Shown: positions 13,516 to 26,600, counted from the stretch's first letter. The stretch: DNA of 64,000 nucleotides from Rhizophagus clarus (GCA_015698045.1 BLAL01000057.1:62001-126000); one strand, 5' to 3'. Made by a program: numbers and translations. Notes: generated by a model from the sequence alone, not told the origin.

Positions 13516-14512
13516 AAAACGAATAAAAATAAAACAAGGAGTTCTATTTTATTTAAATTTACAAATTAAATAAATTGTATACATTACATACATACAATAC
13601 GTAATATATATATAAATTTTATCACTTTCGTTTATCACACTTTCTCTCTTTTTAACATATTAATTATGTGATTCAAATTCTTTTGGAATCAAAGTTCGTA
13701 CAACTCATTTTTCAACTCATTTCACAAGTGTCCTTTGTTTCTCATTTTTGTTTATAAAGTTTTAATATTTAGGTCTTATTAAAATTAAAGTTAAACGAAA
13801 TTGATGGTCGTTTGGTCTAGCCTAAAATAGGGAATTCCGTAGTACGACATTAAAAAAGACTTGTTTTCTCGGAAAATAACGAATGATATCTTTTTTATCC
13901 TTCATTAAAATAGATTTTCGAATGTTTGTTCTATAATCCGTTTTAATGAAATGCTCTTCAAAACAAATTCTAAACATATTTCATGTTTTTAAACGTTATA
14001 CAACCTATTTTCTCTGAGCCTCATCCGTTGATTTACTCTTGTTTTCAACCCTTCTTTCGGAATTCCCCATAAGGTTTGTCCATTATTGAATAAATTTATT
14101 AGTTTTTGTTTCTCAGAGAAATAATAATTAAGATATAATCCAAATATTAATTAACTTTATCTTATTGAATTAAAAAAAGGAAATTAATTGTTTCTATATT
14201 GAAATAAAGTTCAATTTGAAATAACTTGTAATATAATAACGGATTATCTATAAAAGGTTTTGAGAAAACAAATCATCTGATTATATCTATTTTCGAATAA
14301 ACAATGGACGATATATTTTAATTCAATTTCCCAAATAACATCATAATACTTTAAAAAATATCGTACAATTATAAAATTTATAATACCCGTACAATTATTA
14401 TATATATATTACGCGATTTTTAATTTATTTTTAGATCCTATGATTTCAAAAAAAGAATCAATCGACATCCTATCAATAATAACATCGATAATGTAAATAA
14501 AACACAAACAAA

Positions 14513-14556
<44 letters not shown>

Positions 14557-15960
14557 TTTTTTTTTCCTTCTTTCTTTTTTTGAATTGATATACGCGCCCA
14601 ATTTAATAAGGTTCTGAGTCATGTTATTATTGAATTACAAACAAATATTAAAAATATCCAATTAAAAAAAAAAACTTGTTTTTCATCCTGCTTATTATTG
14701 AATGTAGTAATTATACTTAATAATATTATTAACTAAATTAGTTAATTGTATATATATAGAATTTTGTTATATGTTGTTTAAATTGGTAAAAAATTATGTC
14801 CAAAATACGTTAGTCTTGATTGAAATCTTTCTATTCAATCTTTAAAGTTTTACGATTATCTTACTTAATCTATAATTATATTGTGATAAATCAATAAGTG
14901 ATATCTGGTATTATCAAATCCATTAAATCCGTCACATGTAATTATAAAGTTATTATTATTCAAAATTATATTAAAAAAAGACTAATCATAAATGTTAAAA
15001 TTTTCTTTAATAAGATGATATCACATATGTGAATTATGAGTAAAAGTAAAAAAAAAAACAACATTTTTTTGAAATATTGAAGTGTTCAAACAAAAATACG
15101 CATTCAAACAAAAAATTACTAAGAATATTTTTATTAAAAAAAAAAAATGGGATTTTCTAAAAAAAAAATAGATGTAATTATATGTACAAAAACAGTTTTT
15201 TCATACCAATTCGGATGACGAGATAATCCGGTGATCGACAGCAATTTCCGTGTCACCGGTAATTTTTTTTTTACTTTTCCTATTTGTTTGTTTTGTTAGG
15301 AAAATTTTGTGTAGCAGCATGATGCTATTTGCCCTATGTTTGTGATTCAATTATGTTTCATTTTTTTTTTTTTTTTTAAAAAAAAAAGCCTTTCGGAAAA
15401 AATTTTTTTAAAAAGACTTTTTTTTCTCTTTGATACCTGGTACAGTGTGGTGCTAATATTTTTTTTTTTTTTTTTTAAACTAAAATGTTTCGAGAAAAAT
15501 GTAAATGTTTTGCATAAAAGTAAATTCAATGTTTCCAAATAACATCAAAAAAATTATTAATTTGAAATATGTGTAAAGTAAACATTATGAAAAAGTGGAG
15601 AAGATTTTGCAGTAACTTAAAATATTGTTAACCTTGTGGTTACACAACTTTAAAATTAGTACGGGGTTACGGGTTGTCTAATTTTGAAAACTTCTTTCGT
15701 TTTGAAAAATTTCCCAAGATTATGGTTTACAGTCAAATTATTATTAATATAATATATTATTCCAATTTTCGTCAAAATAATGCATGTATTTAATACTATA
15801 GGTTTTGATCTGTTGCAATATTTAGTCAAAACAATTCTATTGGTGAAATAAGTTCGAGCCAAGAACCTAAAAAAAAAAAAAAATATTAGTCTAATGTAAC
15901 AAAGATCTGGTCAATCAAACGAACCGGCCTGATTGATCTTTTCATAATCTAAATAGCATG
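12329..15960. other. Gene-free AT-rich region
   Basis: No gene is supported. Notable content: three ATTTATAGTAA units at 13057-13095, three TGTTTCGCCTTTGGAAAAA-like units at 13127-13205, several TTACGTTC words at 12930-13015, and a run of about 37 A followed by 13 T at 14515-14564. Short frames on both strands over 15336-15862 are translations of A/T runs or lack motifs. Confidence 0.55.
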
Positions 15961-15965
15961 ATTTC

Positions 15966-16446
15966 GGTTAATATTATGGTAAACAAGTAATTCTCGTATG
16001 ATTGATGGATAGGTTTGGCCATAGATAAAGTTTAAGTTTTCAAAATGCTTGTATGAACTGCTCTCTCATAGTCACATGTACCACGTCATTAACTCAACTA
16101 TTAAGATACTTATTTATTTACGCCGTCTAAATATGACTTGACCAGTGAAATTTTGTTATTTTTAAGCCACTGAATTATGATATTTTTATAGTAATAACTA
16201 AAAGTTAATGATGTCAATTAATATATAGTAAACAAGTAATAACAACTAAAATTTATTAAGAAATATCATATGATTATTCATTGGATAGGTTTGGTCAAAG
16301 ATAAAGTTTAAGTTTTCAAAATGCTTATATGAACTATTCTCTCATAGTTACATGTACCACGTCATTATCTCAACTAATTTATTTACGCCGCCTAAATATG
16401 ACTTGACCAGTGAAATTTGCATCTCATTTGTAAGCCACCGAATTAC
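15966..16446 (+). repeat. Tandem duplication of ~230 bp
   Basis: Two diverged copies lie side by side, about 15966-16193 and 16225-16446. Both contain GTAAACAAGTAA, GGATAGGTTTGG, AAAGTTTAAGTTTTCAAAAT, CTCTCATAGT(C/T)ACATGTACC, ACGTCATTA, TTTATTTACGCCG and AAATATGACTTGACCAGTGA in the same order. Long blocks match exactly, while the copies differ by indels between blocks. No open frame runs through them. Confidence 0.85.
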
Positions 16447-18400
16447 TATTCCATATTTACTAAATAACAATTTAATGTAACTGCCATCTTGTGCTTGTAA
16501 GGCATCCACACTTCCATTAAAGTTAATTGTAGCGTATAAACACGAAAAGTTTACAACGAATAATGAAATGATTGTACTAATAACGCCTTCTTTAACTTTT
16601 TCTAAAAGTTAATATGCGTTACAAAAAGGGGGGTTTATTTAATTTCAAAACTAACATAATAAAGATTCAAATATAAAAAATTATTTTCATTTATCATTCA
16701 TCGAAAAAAGAAAAAAAAAAAAAAAAAAAATTGTTACATATAATTTTATTGGTAAAAAGTATTAGTTCCAGCAAAACTTAACTAAATATTTTGTATACTG
16801 CCATTTTGCATCAAAAGTCTGACAAAATTTACAACCAATTTTTAAAAGATAAACCCCAAAATTGAATTTTTATATTTTGGATAAATAACTTTAATAAAAA
16901 AAAAAAAAAAACATATACATATATACAACTTTAATAGTCAAATTTGATGGTTTATTGGAGGATTGCTTGACTTAATGCACATTTCTTTAATAAATTCGCA
17001 AAATGATGTAAAATTGTTTATTCATTAAGTGAAATGGTGCAACAATTCTTATATGTTCGGTCAACTCACCCATACTACAAATGCATATACTACGTAATAT
17101 GTATACTCCTTAAATGCACAGTAACAAAGCTTATATATGATCTCTAAATTAATGTTCTTTGAGAATGCACATTTCCATTTGCATATCCAATGAATGATTA
17201 ATGATATGATCTCTTATATATTGTAACACATTTATACTATATCAATGTTTATTGTAGATTTTGACAATCAGTTGTTCTCCGCATTGGTCAATCATCAAGA
17301 CGCCAACGCCAATGCAAATAAAATAATCCTTCAAAACTAAATTCTAAGACCATTAAAAAAATTGACCAACCAGTAGACTACAAATGTTAAAACATATTTT
17401 ACATAAATCATGTCGCGTGTTCACATCATGCAGTAAAATGAATTCTTAAATTAAACATTCGCACATGAAATGAAGCACTAGATTTTCTCACGGAAATTTT
17501 TTTTTTTTTTTATTATTATTTTGGAGCATATTCGGAAATATATTTTTTGAGGAGGGGGCTTGGACGATTTACTGCATGCAGTAATTAATATTAGTATTTT
17601 TTATTTCTCAAAATTGATTTTTCATTGTATTAATTAAATATAAATAACGTAATAAGGAAATATTTACGCCAAAAACTAAAGTTTTTTTTTTATTGCCAAG
17701 TAACTTAATTATTTATAAACTATAATTATTCTCATTGATTGAATAACATCAAAATAATTTATTTGACATGATTAACGTTGTCATCTGAAACTGTTTCCCA
17801 AAGTTCAAGCTGCTAAACTAGCTTTGGTAACTCAATATTTACATATTTATATATTTATAATAATGGGGGTTTTTTTTATAAAAATAGGTATAAAAAAAAA
17901 AAAAAAAAAAAAATACTATTTTTAGTTGTTTCAGTTTATTAAAGAAAATGCGGTATCAAATATTCTAAGATGTTTTTACATCATCTCACCATTTCTCTAA
18001 GATCACCGTCTACAATATATTACTAATTGTGATGAATAGCCGAACGAAAGATCTCGGAACTGCAAAAGAAAAGATATGTTTAAAAAAAAAAGAATGTAAA
18101 GAAAAGTGACCCCAATTTGTATCAATGATCCACATGTTTATACAAGGGTCAGGGGTTGTGAAGATGACCGTGAAACGAGCGCAGTTAAGTGATCATTCAT
18201 TCATTCTGATACTTGACCGATTAAAGTCACCATCTTTGAATTTTCAAATAATATCGGAAATTGAAGGAGTAATGTGTCTTATAATTTGATCAGCTATATA
18301 TATTTATATCAAGTCAATTTTAAAAGTGATTGATTCATCAATGTTCTTTTCAAATTGATGTACTGATATCAGAAATAGTAGCATGGTTTATAAGTATTTG
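16447..18400. other. Gene-free region
   Basis: No gene is supported. A-runs lie at 16710-16729 and 17893-17912. The words TGCACATTTC recur near 16977 and 17167. The stretch around 18090-18250 is less AT-rich (CAAGGGTCAGGGG, GACCGTGAAACGAGCGC) and looks unique, but I find no long frame there. Confidence 0.5.
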
Positions 18401-20015
18401 TTTGTTAAATTTTTTAATTATATATATTTAAATTTGGGACAAACCATATGTTTCTTTTGCAACATTATAGCTACAACTTATAAGAATCAAAATAGGGAAA
18501 AGGTATACAGTACAGTATTTAAAGTTTGGATTATACTGAATAAATATGCTATACTTTAGGCAATACTAGATGGTAAAATCAAATATCATTTGTTATATTA
18601 TGAATTTATGATGTTGTAACAAATTTAATTTGTGTGGTATCTTTATAATTTGATTCCCTTTGTTATCTTTATTCTTACTAATGGTTTCTGATTTTAGAAA
18701 TTTGAAATTTTGTATTATATAAAATATTTAATACTATTTTTTCTCTTTATACTTTTGTAAACATATTTTCTTACAAATTTTCAGTTATTATTTAAAAATT
18801 TAATATATAACACAAATTATAACAAATTATATATTTTTAATTTTATACAAAATTGAAATAAAAATTTTGTAAACTAAAACAACCAGTATTAATATATTAT
18901 AACTTGTATAACTTGTTATTTATTATTTAAAATTAATAAATAATTCTTATTTCTTATAAATTTATTTGTAAATGAGTAATACTAAATGTATTATAATATG
19001 CATGTATATACTGATTATTTTACAATAAAATTGTTGTGTTTTTATAACTTTAAAAAAAAAAAAATTATTTGTAAATAATTATAATATTTTATTTAAATTT
19101 TTATATAAAAATTATTAAAATTATTACTTGTAAATACTGAATATAAAAAATTTTAAAAATTATACTGTATTATAATTATATTTATTATATACCAGTTTTA
19201 AAATTATATTACATCATTTTTTTATTTTATATTATTAAATTTAATTAAAATAATTTTATTAATTAATAATTATAAATAATTTGCTCCTTCTGAAAGGATT
19301 AAAAAAAAAAAAATATTTATAAATAACTTATTTTATTTAAATTATAGTTTTTATAAAATTATATATTATTTGAGAATAGTTTTAGAACTATTGTTAAATC
19401 TGAAGTACAAATATAACTAAATAAACCAATTATATATTGACTTAATTTTTAAGCGAACAGATAATAAAACATCTTGTAATTGTTTTATTATAGATTCTCT
19501 TATTATAATAAAAATAAAATATCTTGTATAACTTAAAGTAGAATATATATAATCCTTTATTATATTCCAGGCTAATAATTATATTAAATATAAATAATAT
19601 AAATTTATTAATATATAAAATTTTAAATAATTTTAATGTAATATGAATAATATAATATTTATTAATATATAAAATTTTGGATAATTTTAACATAATATGA
19701 ATAATATAATATTTATTAATATATAAAATTTTGGATAATTTAAATTCAATTTTAATATTTACTAGTTATATAATTTATAAAACATATATCTTATTTAATA
19801 TTATTATATTAAAAATTTTAAATATAATAAAAAGATAATTTTATTTTAACTAAAATAGTAAAATTTTACTTTAAAATTAATATATAAAACTAAAGATATT
19901 ACTTATAACTATAATTATAAAATATAATGTTGTAAATAATAAATTGCAACTTAATTTCTTTAGAGTATAAAAATTGTAAATATTGTAATTATGCCATAAT
20001 TATAATTGGCTTATT
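18401..20015. other. Very AT-rich decayed repeat DNA
   Basis: The base composition changes here to almost pure A/T with only sporadic G and C, as in an old, heavily mutated transposon region. A threefold ~57-bp repeat at about 19590-19745 (TTTATTAATATATAAAATTT followed by a GGATAATTT block) gives rise to the 83-residue minus-strand frame at 19442-19693, which is rejected. Confidence 0.55.
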
Positions 20016-20029
20016 TTATATAGGATTAT

Positions 20030-20575
20030 TAATAAAATTGCAACTTTTTTATTAATAAAATCACAGTTTTTTTATTAACAAAATTGCAACTTTTTTTATT
20101 AATAAATCACAGCTTTTTTTATTAATAAAATTGTAGCTTTTTTATCAATAAAATTTCAGCTTTTTTCATTAACAAAATTACAGCTTTTTTCATTAACAAA
20201 ATTACAACTTTTTTCATTAACAAAATTACAGCTTTTTTTATTAATAAAATTACAGCTTTTTTTATTAATAAAATTATAGCTTTTTTTATTAATAAAATTA
20301 TAGCTTTTTTTATTAATAAAATTATAACTTTTTTTATTAATAAAATTATAGCTTTTTTTATTAATAAAATTATAGCTTTTTTTATTAATAAAATTATAGC
20401 TTTTTTTATTAATAAAATTATAGCTTTTTTTATTAATAAATTATAGTTTTTTTATTAATAAATTATAGTTTTTTTATTAATAAATTATAGTTTTTTTATT
20501 AATAAATTATAGTTTTTTTATTAATAAATTATAGTTTTTTTATTAATAAATTATAGTTTTTTTATTAATATAAAT
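20030..20575 (+). repeat. 23-bp AT satellite, ~24 units
   Basis: Tandem units of TTTTTTATTAATAAAATTAT plus AGC (23 bp) run for over 500 bp. The left units vary (AAATTGCAACT, AAATTACAGCT), the middle ones are identical, and the right part (from about 20440) shifts to a 22-bp variant ending TAAATTATAG. The internal homogeneity suggests recent expansion of the centre. Confidence 0.9.
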
Positions 20576-22255
20576 TAAAAAATATCAATTAACTATTTTT
20601 TATTAATATGAATTAAAAAAAAGTAATTAACCATTTTTTTACTTTTTTTTGGTATTGAAATCTAGCTAAATATGAGTATTTCTAATCAAAGACTGATCTA
20701 ATTATCCACTAATATTGAATAATAATAAATTAAAATAAAGCTAAAATTAATATAAATAAAATATAAAATATAAAATAACATTAATTAAATAACCTAAATA
20801 AACATAATAAAACTAATAAATTAAAATAACAAAATATAAATAAAATAAATATAAATAATATATAAAAATAACTATATTCTTTGAAATCAATAAAAATAAA
20901 ACTAATCTTAAAGTTAATTTCTTATAATTAGATAATCCCATTAATAGATTTTGACTCTATATTAAATTGTATTGTAAAAATAACTTTGATATGTAGTAGT
21001 GTATGTATATTCAAAAGCTAGAAATCTAGTTTAAAAGTCTTTATGTAGCCTAAGATCGCAGTTCATATCAAGAGAACTGCAGCTGCCTTGTGTTCTGCTC
21101 TACTATCATTCTGAAGAAGTGGTGGATTAAGTATGGAAATATAAGGTTTATTGTATACTTTACAATTATCAATTGAAGCATCAAGCTGTATATTTATGTT
21201 GCATCTAAGAGTAGTAAAATATCATTTTTGTTTAATTTGTGATACAGCAGTTGAAATCACATACTTAGCTAGAGGTAGTGTATTAATGCTTGATAAGTTA
21301 TAAGCTGATCGTTAAATAAAAGTCTGTTTTATCTATATGGTAATATTATGTTATTTTTTTCATTTCACAATAAGATTGCGGCATGGCTTTCAAATAAGGT
21401 GTTTAAAAACAATGACAAATTATAATAGAAATACTAAGTTTAAGTTGAAGCATCTTTACTTACATATAAAACCATTTTTTTACTAATATAAATTAAAAAA
21501 AAATATTAATTAACCATTTTTTTTTATTAATATAAAATTAAAAATACCATATATACTAAAATCATATTATAATATTATATAAAGAGATTTAACTTTTAGT
21601 ATTAAATCAAATGAATTTTAATAGTCAATCTTAAGTAACATTAAAACATTACAGCTATTAGAAAAGTTATATTAGTTCAGATCTGCAATAATTTGTGATT
21701 TTAGCAAATTACCACTTTTTTTTACACAATTTTTAATAAAAATCTGCACAATATTACAGAATTTTTTTTTATAATACTTTAAAATAATAAAAAAAAAAAT
21801 TTTTTATAATACTTTAAAAAAATATTTTTTAATACCTTTTGAAAAAAATAATTTATTAAAAATACTAAAAAAATTAATAATTTAAATTCAAAAGTAATTT
21901 TAAAAAAAATTATTTTAATAAATATTAGGTTTTCAAACTGTAATTTTAAAGAAAACCTATTTTTATTATTTTATTTTGTAAGTTTTTAGCTTTTTTTTTA
22001 TTAATTTCATTTAATGAATATTACTAGAATCAAACAATACTAATATAATTTACAAATAATTTGCATGTGTTTACTATTAACTTTACGTAACTTTTTTTTA
22101 TAGTAATACTATGCAAACTTATATCTTAGTTAAAAAAAATTTTAAAAAATTCATTAACGCTATAACAAATTATTCAGTATAAAGGCAGGGTTATATGATT
22201 TGCTAATCTAATTGGATAATCTGAATATTTGATTTTTTTTTAATTATTTATCATT
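20576..22255. other. AT-rich stretch, no gene
   Basis: No frame of note. The word TTAACCATTTTTTT with a following AATATAAATTAAAA occurs near 20590-20640 and again at 21470-21545, as if a unit were split by the sequence between. The part from about 20930 to 21460 is less AT-rich and includes an imperfect hairpin GCAGTTC...GAACTGC at 21059-21081. It may be an old insertion of unknown type. Confidence 0.4.
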
Positions 22256-22259
22256 TATT

Positions 22260-23150
22260 TTGTAGTGTTGCCAGACAAAAAGCATGACCAGACTTTTGGA
22301 ATTAAGGTAAGAGAAGGTGAATGAGGTATCTTTCATTATTCTTTTTTTTAACTAATTAAGTTATTAATTTTTTTTTTATTTTTTGTAGTGTTGCCAGACA
22401 AAAAATATGATTAGACTTTTAGAATTAAGGTAAGAAAGGGTGGAAAAAGTGTTTTTCAGTGTTTTTTTTAACTAATTAATTAATTATTTTTTTTTCTTTT
22501 TTGCAGTGTTACCAGATTAAAAATATGACTAAACTTTTGAAATTAAGGTAAGGAAAGGTGAGGGAAGTGTTTTTCAGTATTTTTTTAACTAATTAATTAA
22601 TTATTTATTTTTTTCTTTTTTGTAGTATTGCTAAATAAAAAGACTGACCAAACTTTTAAAATTAAAGTAAGGAAAAATGGGGAAAGTATTTTTTAGTGTT
22701 TTTTTTAATTAATTAATTATGTATTTATTTTTTTCTTTTTTGCAGTGTTGACAGATGAAAAGTATAATCAGACTTTTAGAATTAAAGTAAGGGAGGATTG
22801 AAGAAAGTGTTTCATTATTTTTTTTAATTAATTAAGTATTAACTTTTTTTTTATTTTTTGTAGTATTACCAGACAAAAAAATATGACCAGACTTTTAGAA
22901 TTAAAGTAAGAGAGGGTGAATGAGGTATTTTTCATTGTTTTTTTTTTAACTAATCAAGTTATTATTTTTTTTTTATTTTTTGTAGTGTTATCAGACGAAA
23001 AACATGACCAGATTTTTGGAATTAAGGTAAGGAAGGGTGGGTGAGATATCTTTCATTATTCTTTTTTTTAACTAATTAAGTTATTGATTTTTTTTTATTT
23101 TTTGTAGTGTTATCAGATAAAAACATAACCAAACTTTTGAAATTAGGGTA
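22260..23150 (+). repeat. Array A: eight exon/intron-like tandem units, ~120 bp
   Basis: Eight units begin with TTTTTTGTAG (or TTTTGCAG) and then a block like TGTTGCCAGACAAAAAGCAT...TTTTGGAATTAAG followed by GTAAGG. Block starts are near 22267, 22389, 22507, 22627, 22746, 22865, 22987 and 23109. Between blocks lies an intron-like sequence: GTAAGG(G)AGGGTG at the 5' side, a TTAACTAATTAA branch-point-like word, a T-rich tract and GTAG. In frame, the block reads LPDEKHDRTFGIKVRE-like peptide. Compared with array B most CG dinucleotides are now TG or CA, so array A looks older. The last unit runs into GTATTAAAAACTAAAAAA, a flank shared with the solo unit at 35.3 kb. Confidence 0.85.
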
Positions 23151-23540
23151 TTAAAAACTAAAAAAGAATAATAAAAATAAATAAATTTGGTATAAAATAC
23201 CAAAAAAAAGTAAAAAAATAAATAAAATAAAATAAATTTTGGTAAATACTGAGTAATTTAATTTACTAAAATTAGTATTTTTTAAAAATAAATCCACATA
23301 TATCTATTATAAATTCTACACAAATATAATATGTGAGTTACTCCCAAATTAACTGATCTACGCAAACTCAATTTATAGGTTTAAAAAGTAATTTCATATA
23401 AACTCTATGCAAACCTATATGTGAATTATATTAGTATTGTTTAGAGTCCTATATTACTAATATTCAATTTTTCATTTTTTTTTCAAATTCAAAATACTAA
23501 AAGATAAACTTTAGATTTCATTATTTTTAAAAAATATATA
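23151..23540. other. Flank of array A
   Basis: About 105 bp (23151-23255) after array A, running from GTATTAAAAAC to TACTGAGTAATTTA, recurs after the solo unit at 35360-35465. The remainder is AT-rich with repeated ATATGTGA/AACTCTA words and no gene. Confidence 0.5.
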
Positions 23541-25759
23541 CACTCCCCTACAAAAAGTATCCGACCACTCTAAAATTGAAAAAAATTGAAAACTAGGAGA
23601 TATTTAATAATGATTTTTACTCCTGTTTTAAAGTTCGAAGCACAAAATACATGCTAGAAGTGACTTCTTAATCAATTATTAATAAAATTTTGTGTAAATA
23701 ATTAATTTAAAAAATGGCAAATTTTCTAACTTTTTAACTAAAGCAGATACGGTAAAATGAATACAAAAATTTGATTCTCTGGTTAAAAATTACCTTATCA
23801 GTCACCGGAAATGTCACATGCAGATTATTTTCATATTAAAATTATCTTGCGTAATATCAATCGCATTACTTCATTTAGTAGTTAAACATTAAATTTTTTA
23901 ATGTACTACACTTATACAAATTAAGAAATTGATAGATTATCATGTGTTCTATCAATTTCTATTCTTACTTTCCGATCTTGAATAATAAAATTTTTTTTTA
24001 TAACGTATAAAAAACTCTCCTTAAAAACACACTTTTTTCAAGATTGAAGTTGAGAAATAAAAAAATATGCAGTTTTAAAAGTAAAAATATATGTAATTTT
24101 ACGAGTAGAAAACGTTTTTCTAAGCTTGTAATAGCGGTTATTCAGGTAGATTTTGTATAAAACATGAAAAACTAAAAAAAACACATTATTTTTAAATATA
24201 CATAAATTTTTAGAACGAAATTTCATCACCTTGATCAAAGTAAAGTACCTTTTATTGCTTAAGTAAAGTTGTTTAGCAAAATCCAAAATACTTGGATCTT
24301 AAATTTTATAAATATAGGTATAATATTTGAAAAAAAACTCGCGTTTTTATAATGGAACTGACAACTAAATTTATTTTACATATTTAGAGCGTAATTTTGG
24401 TACATTGGCAAAATGAAATTGCTTACTGCGGCTTATGTTATGTTGTTCAGAAGTGTCAAATATATTTATATTATAAATTTTTTAAGTATATAATAAACAT
24501 TCATAGAGTAATATATATTTTACAAAACTGCACTAATTTTCAATTTCTAAATTTTTTTACATCTGTTTAGTGACTTCAGAGCGTAATTTTAATACTTTGA
24601 TCAAAGTAAACTACATTTTATTGCTTAAGTAGAGTTGTTTAGGCAGGTTAGATCTATTCGTATCTTAAATTTTATAATACTATGATTAATATATATAGAG
24701 AAATTAACGTTTATATTTTCTCACTCATTTAGAAATTTTAGAGCATAATTTCAACACTTTGGTCAAAGTAAATTGCCTTTTATTGCTTAAGTAATATTGT
24801 TCAGGAGGGTCTAAATTACTTGTATATCAAATTTTATAATGCGATGATTAATACTTATGGGGGAATTAGCATTTTTTGTAACGGTATTAATTTCCGATCT
24901 TTAATTTTTTATTATTTTAATAAAGAAAATAGACTATTTTTAAATAAAGATTCAAGTTGAATAATAAAGATTAAATGGGAATTTTTTTTTATAAAATCGT
25001 AAAGGCACTTAATAAGTTTATATTTTTGCTTTTAAATTAAAGTACTATATTATATAAATGTAATGCTATATTTGATCTGTATTTTTTCAATTTTAACTTA
25101 ATTTAGGCCAAAATTACGAGGTTGGCCAGAATTAGCAAAATTTTGGCCAGAATTATGAATTATTGATCAGCAAATTTAACCAGACTTAATTAATTTTGGC
25201 CAACTTTAATTATATACATGCGCTATACATTTGAAGAGGATACTGTGCCACAAATTTTTTTTTGCTAACCTTAATAAAAAAAATTTGTCTTATTTTTTTG
25301 TGACATTTCCAGTAACTGTTATGTACCAAAAATTGGAAAAATTTGATCAGTAGTTGTTTAGGAATCCTTTGCTGAAAATCGGCAATTTTTGTAAATTTCA
25401 TATGTAAATCATTATTTTTGCTAAATTTTGCTAAATTTTACTGATCTTCAAAGGCAGATCGTTCAACAATTAATAATTCAACTTTCCTAATTTTTTAAAC
25501 ATAGGGTATTTTTTAGCCAAAGAATCAAAATCTGTTATCTATTTTGCTGTAATTATTCTGGTTAAAAAGTTAAAAATTTTGCCATTTTTTAAATTAATCA
25601 TTTACATCAAATTTTACTATTAATTGAATAAAAAAATCATTTCTAACATGTATTTTACACTTCAAACTTTAAAATAAGCGAAAATTTTCTATTAAATACC
25701 CCATTTCCTTTAATTTATTTTAATTTTTAGGGTGGACAGATATTTTCTGTAGGGGAATG
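23541..25759. mobile_element. Tc1/mariner-like element, 2.2 kb, no transposase seen
   Basis: The ends are CACTCCCCTACAAAAAGTAT on the left and the matching complement of CATTCCCCTACAGAAAATAT on the right, flanked by TA on both sides (23539-23540 and 25760-25761), the target duplication of this superfamily. The inverted arms remain similar for about 240 bp, sharing GGGGTATTTAATA-like, AAAATACATG and TTTAAAAAATGGCAAA words. No DDE transposase frame is visible; the minus-strand frames at 24038-24286 and 25210-25401 are not recognisable. The interior is occupied by tandem repeats, annotated separately. It is probably a non-autonomous element. Confidence 0.7.
24205..24880 (+). repeat. Four ~180-bp tandem repeats inside the Tc1-like element
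   Basis: Diverged units repeat AGCGTAATTTTAATACTTTG, ATCAAAGTAAA, TTTTATTGCTTAAGTA, GTTGTTCAG and AAATTTTATAAT at roughly 24205, 24388, 24577 and 24732. They lie wholly inside the element and were probably amplified there. Confidence 0.7.
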
Positions 25760-25934
25760 TATATATATTTTAATAAATATTAATAGCGTTTATTTTTATT
25801 TATTAATTTGAAGATTATTTTATTAATTGACCAGTATAATTTTCAGAAAAAATTTTTATATTACAATTTAATAAGCATTAGTTAACACCTATTTTTTTTT
25901 TTATATGTTTAAAATGCTAAAGGTAGTATGGAAA

Positions 25935-26275
25935 AACTTTTATAATAATTAAACATAATAGTATAATAAATTAAATAAATTTAGATGTAATAATATAATA
26001 ATTTTATAAAAGATTAAACATGATGATATGGGGTCTTTGCAATAGAAAGGTACGAAACTCAAAAAAAAATAAAAATTTAATTAATATTAAATTTACACTT
26101 ATTTTAGTATAAAAAACATAATTAGCATATAAAGTAAATTTAAAAAATTTTTTGAGTTTCGTACCTTTCTATTGCAAAGACCTCATATAATAAATTTATA
26201 TATAAAAAAATAAATAAAATTAGACGTAATATTGTAATAATTTTATATGTGATAGCATAATAAACTTAAAAAAAA
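25935..26275 (-). repeat. TTAGATGTGATAGTATAACA-type repeat array, interrupted
   Basis: Degenerate copies of a ~40-bp unit containing TTAGATGTAATA, AATAAATTAAATAAA and TTTTATAA are split by the MITE at 26026-26188. The same unit occurs in the opposite orientation at 27395-27555. Confidence 0.5.
26026..26188. mobile_element. MITE family M1, copy 1 (163 bp)
   Basis: Long terminal inverted repeats begin ATATGGGGTCTTTGCAATAG and continue through AAAGGTACGAAACTCAAAAA. The centre carries AAATTTAATTAATATTAAAT and TAAAAAACATAATTAGCATA. Two further copies lie at 40817-40980 and 41258-41420 with nearly the same sequence. There is no coding capacity. The target duplication is probably the terminal AT/TA and cannot be fixed from one copy. 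Confidence 0.9.
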
Positions 26276-26399
26276 AAATTATATAAAAAACTTAAAAACA
26301 AATAAATAATAATAGGATAAAAGAAAAGAAAATTATAAATCCATAAAAATTTTAAAAAATTTGTAATTTCACAGTATTATTTTTAAAAAATTCCTTAAT

Positions 26400-26600
26400 T
26401 TATACTAGTATGTAAAATACAGGTCATGTGACTATTATTTATCACCCTATGTCATACCTTTTCTTTTTCACTTTTCTATAAGTATTCCAATTTTTTTCAT
26501 ATTAAAAATCCTATTTGTCATATATTATATGTCACATCCATAATTTTTTATAATTCTGATCAGAAATTTAAAAATTATCATATTAGATTAGGGGAGTTAC
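26400..26600. repeat. Dispersed repeat R1, copy 1 (decayed)
   Basis: It shares the ordered words TATCACCCTATGTCATACCT, TTTTCACTTTTCTATA, ATTTGTCATATATTATATGTCACAT and AATTTTTTATAATTCTG with the copies at 33.2, 36.5 and 51.1 kb. It is heavily decayed, and no ends are visible here. Confidence 0.45.
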
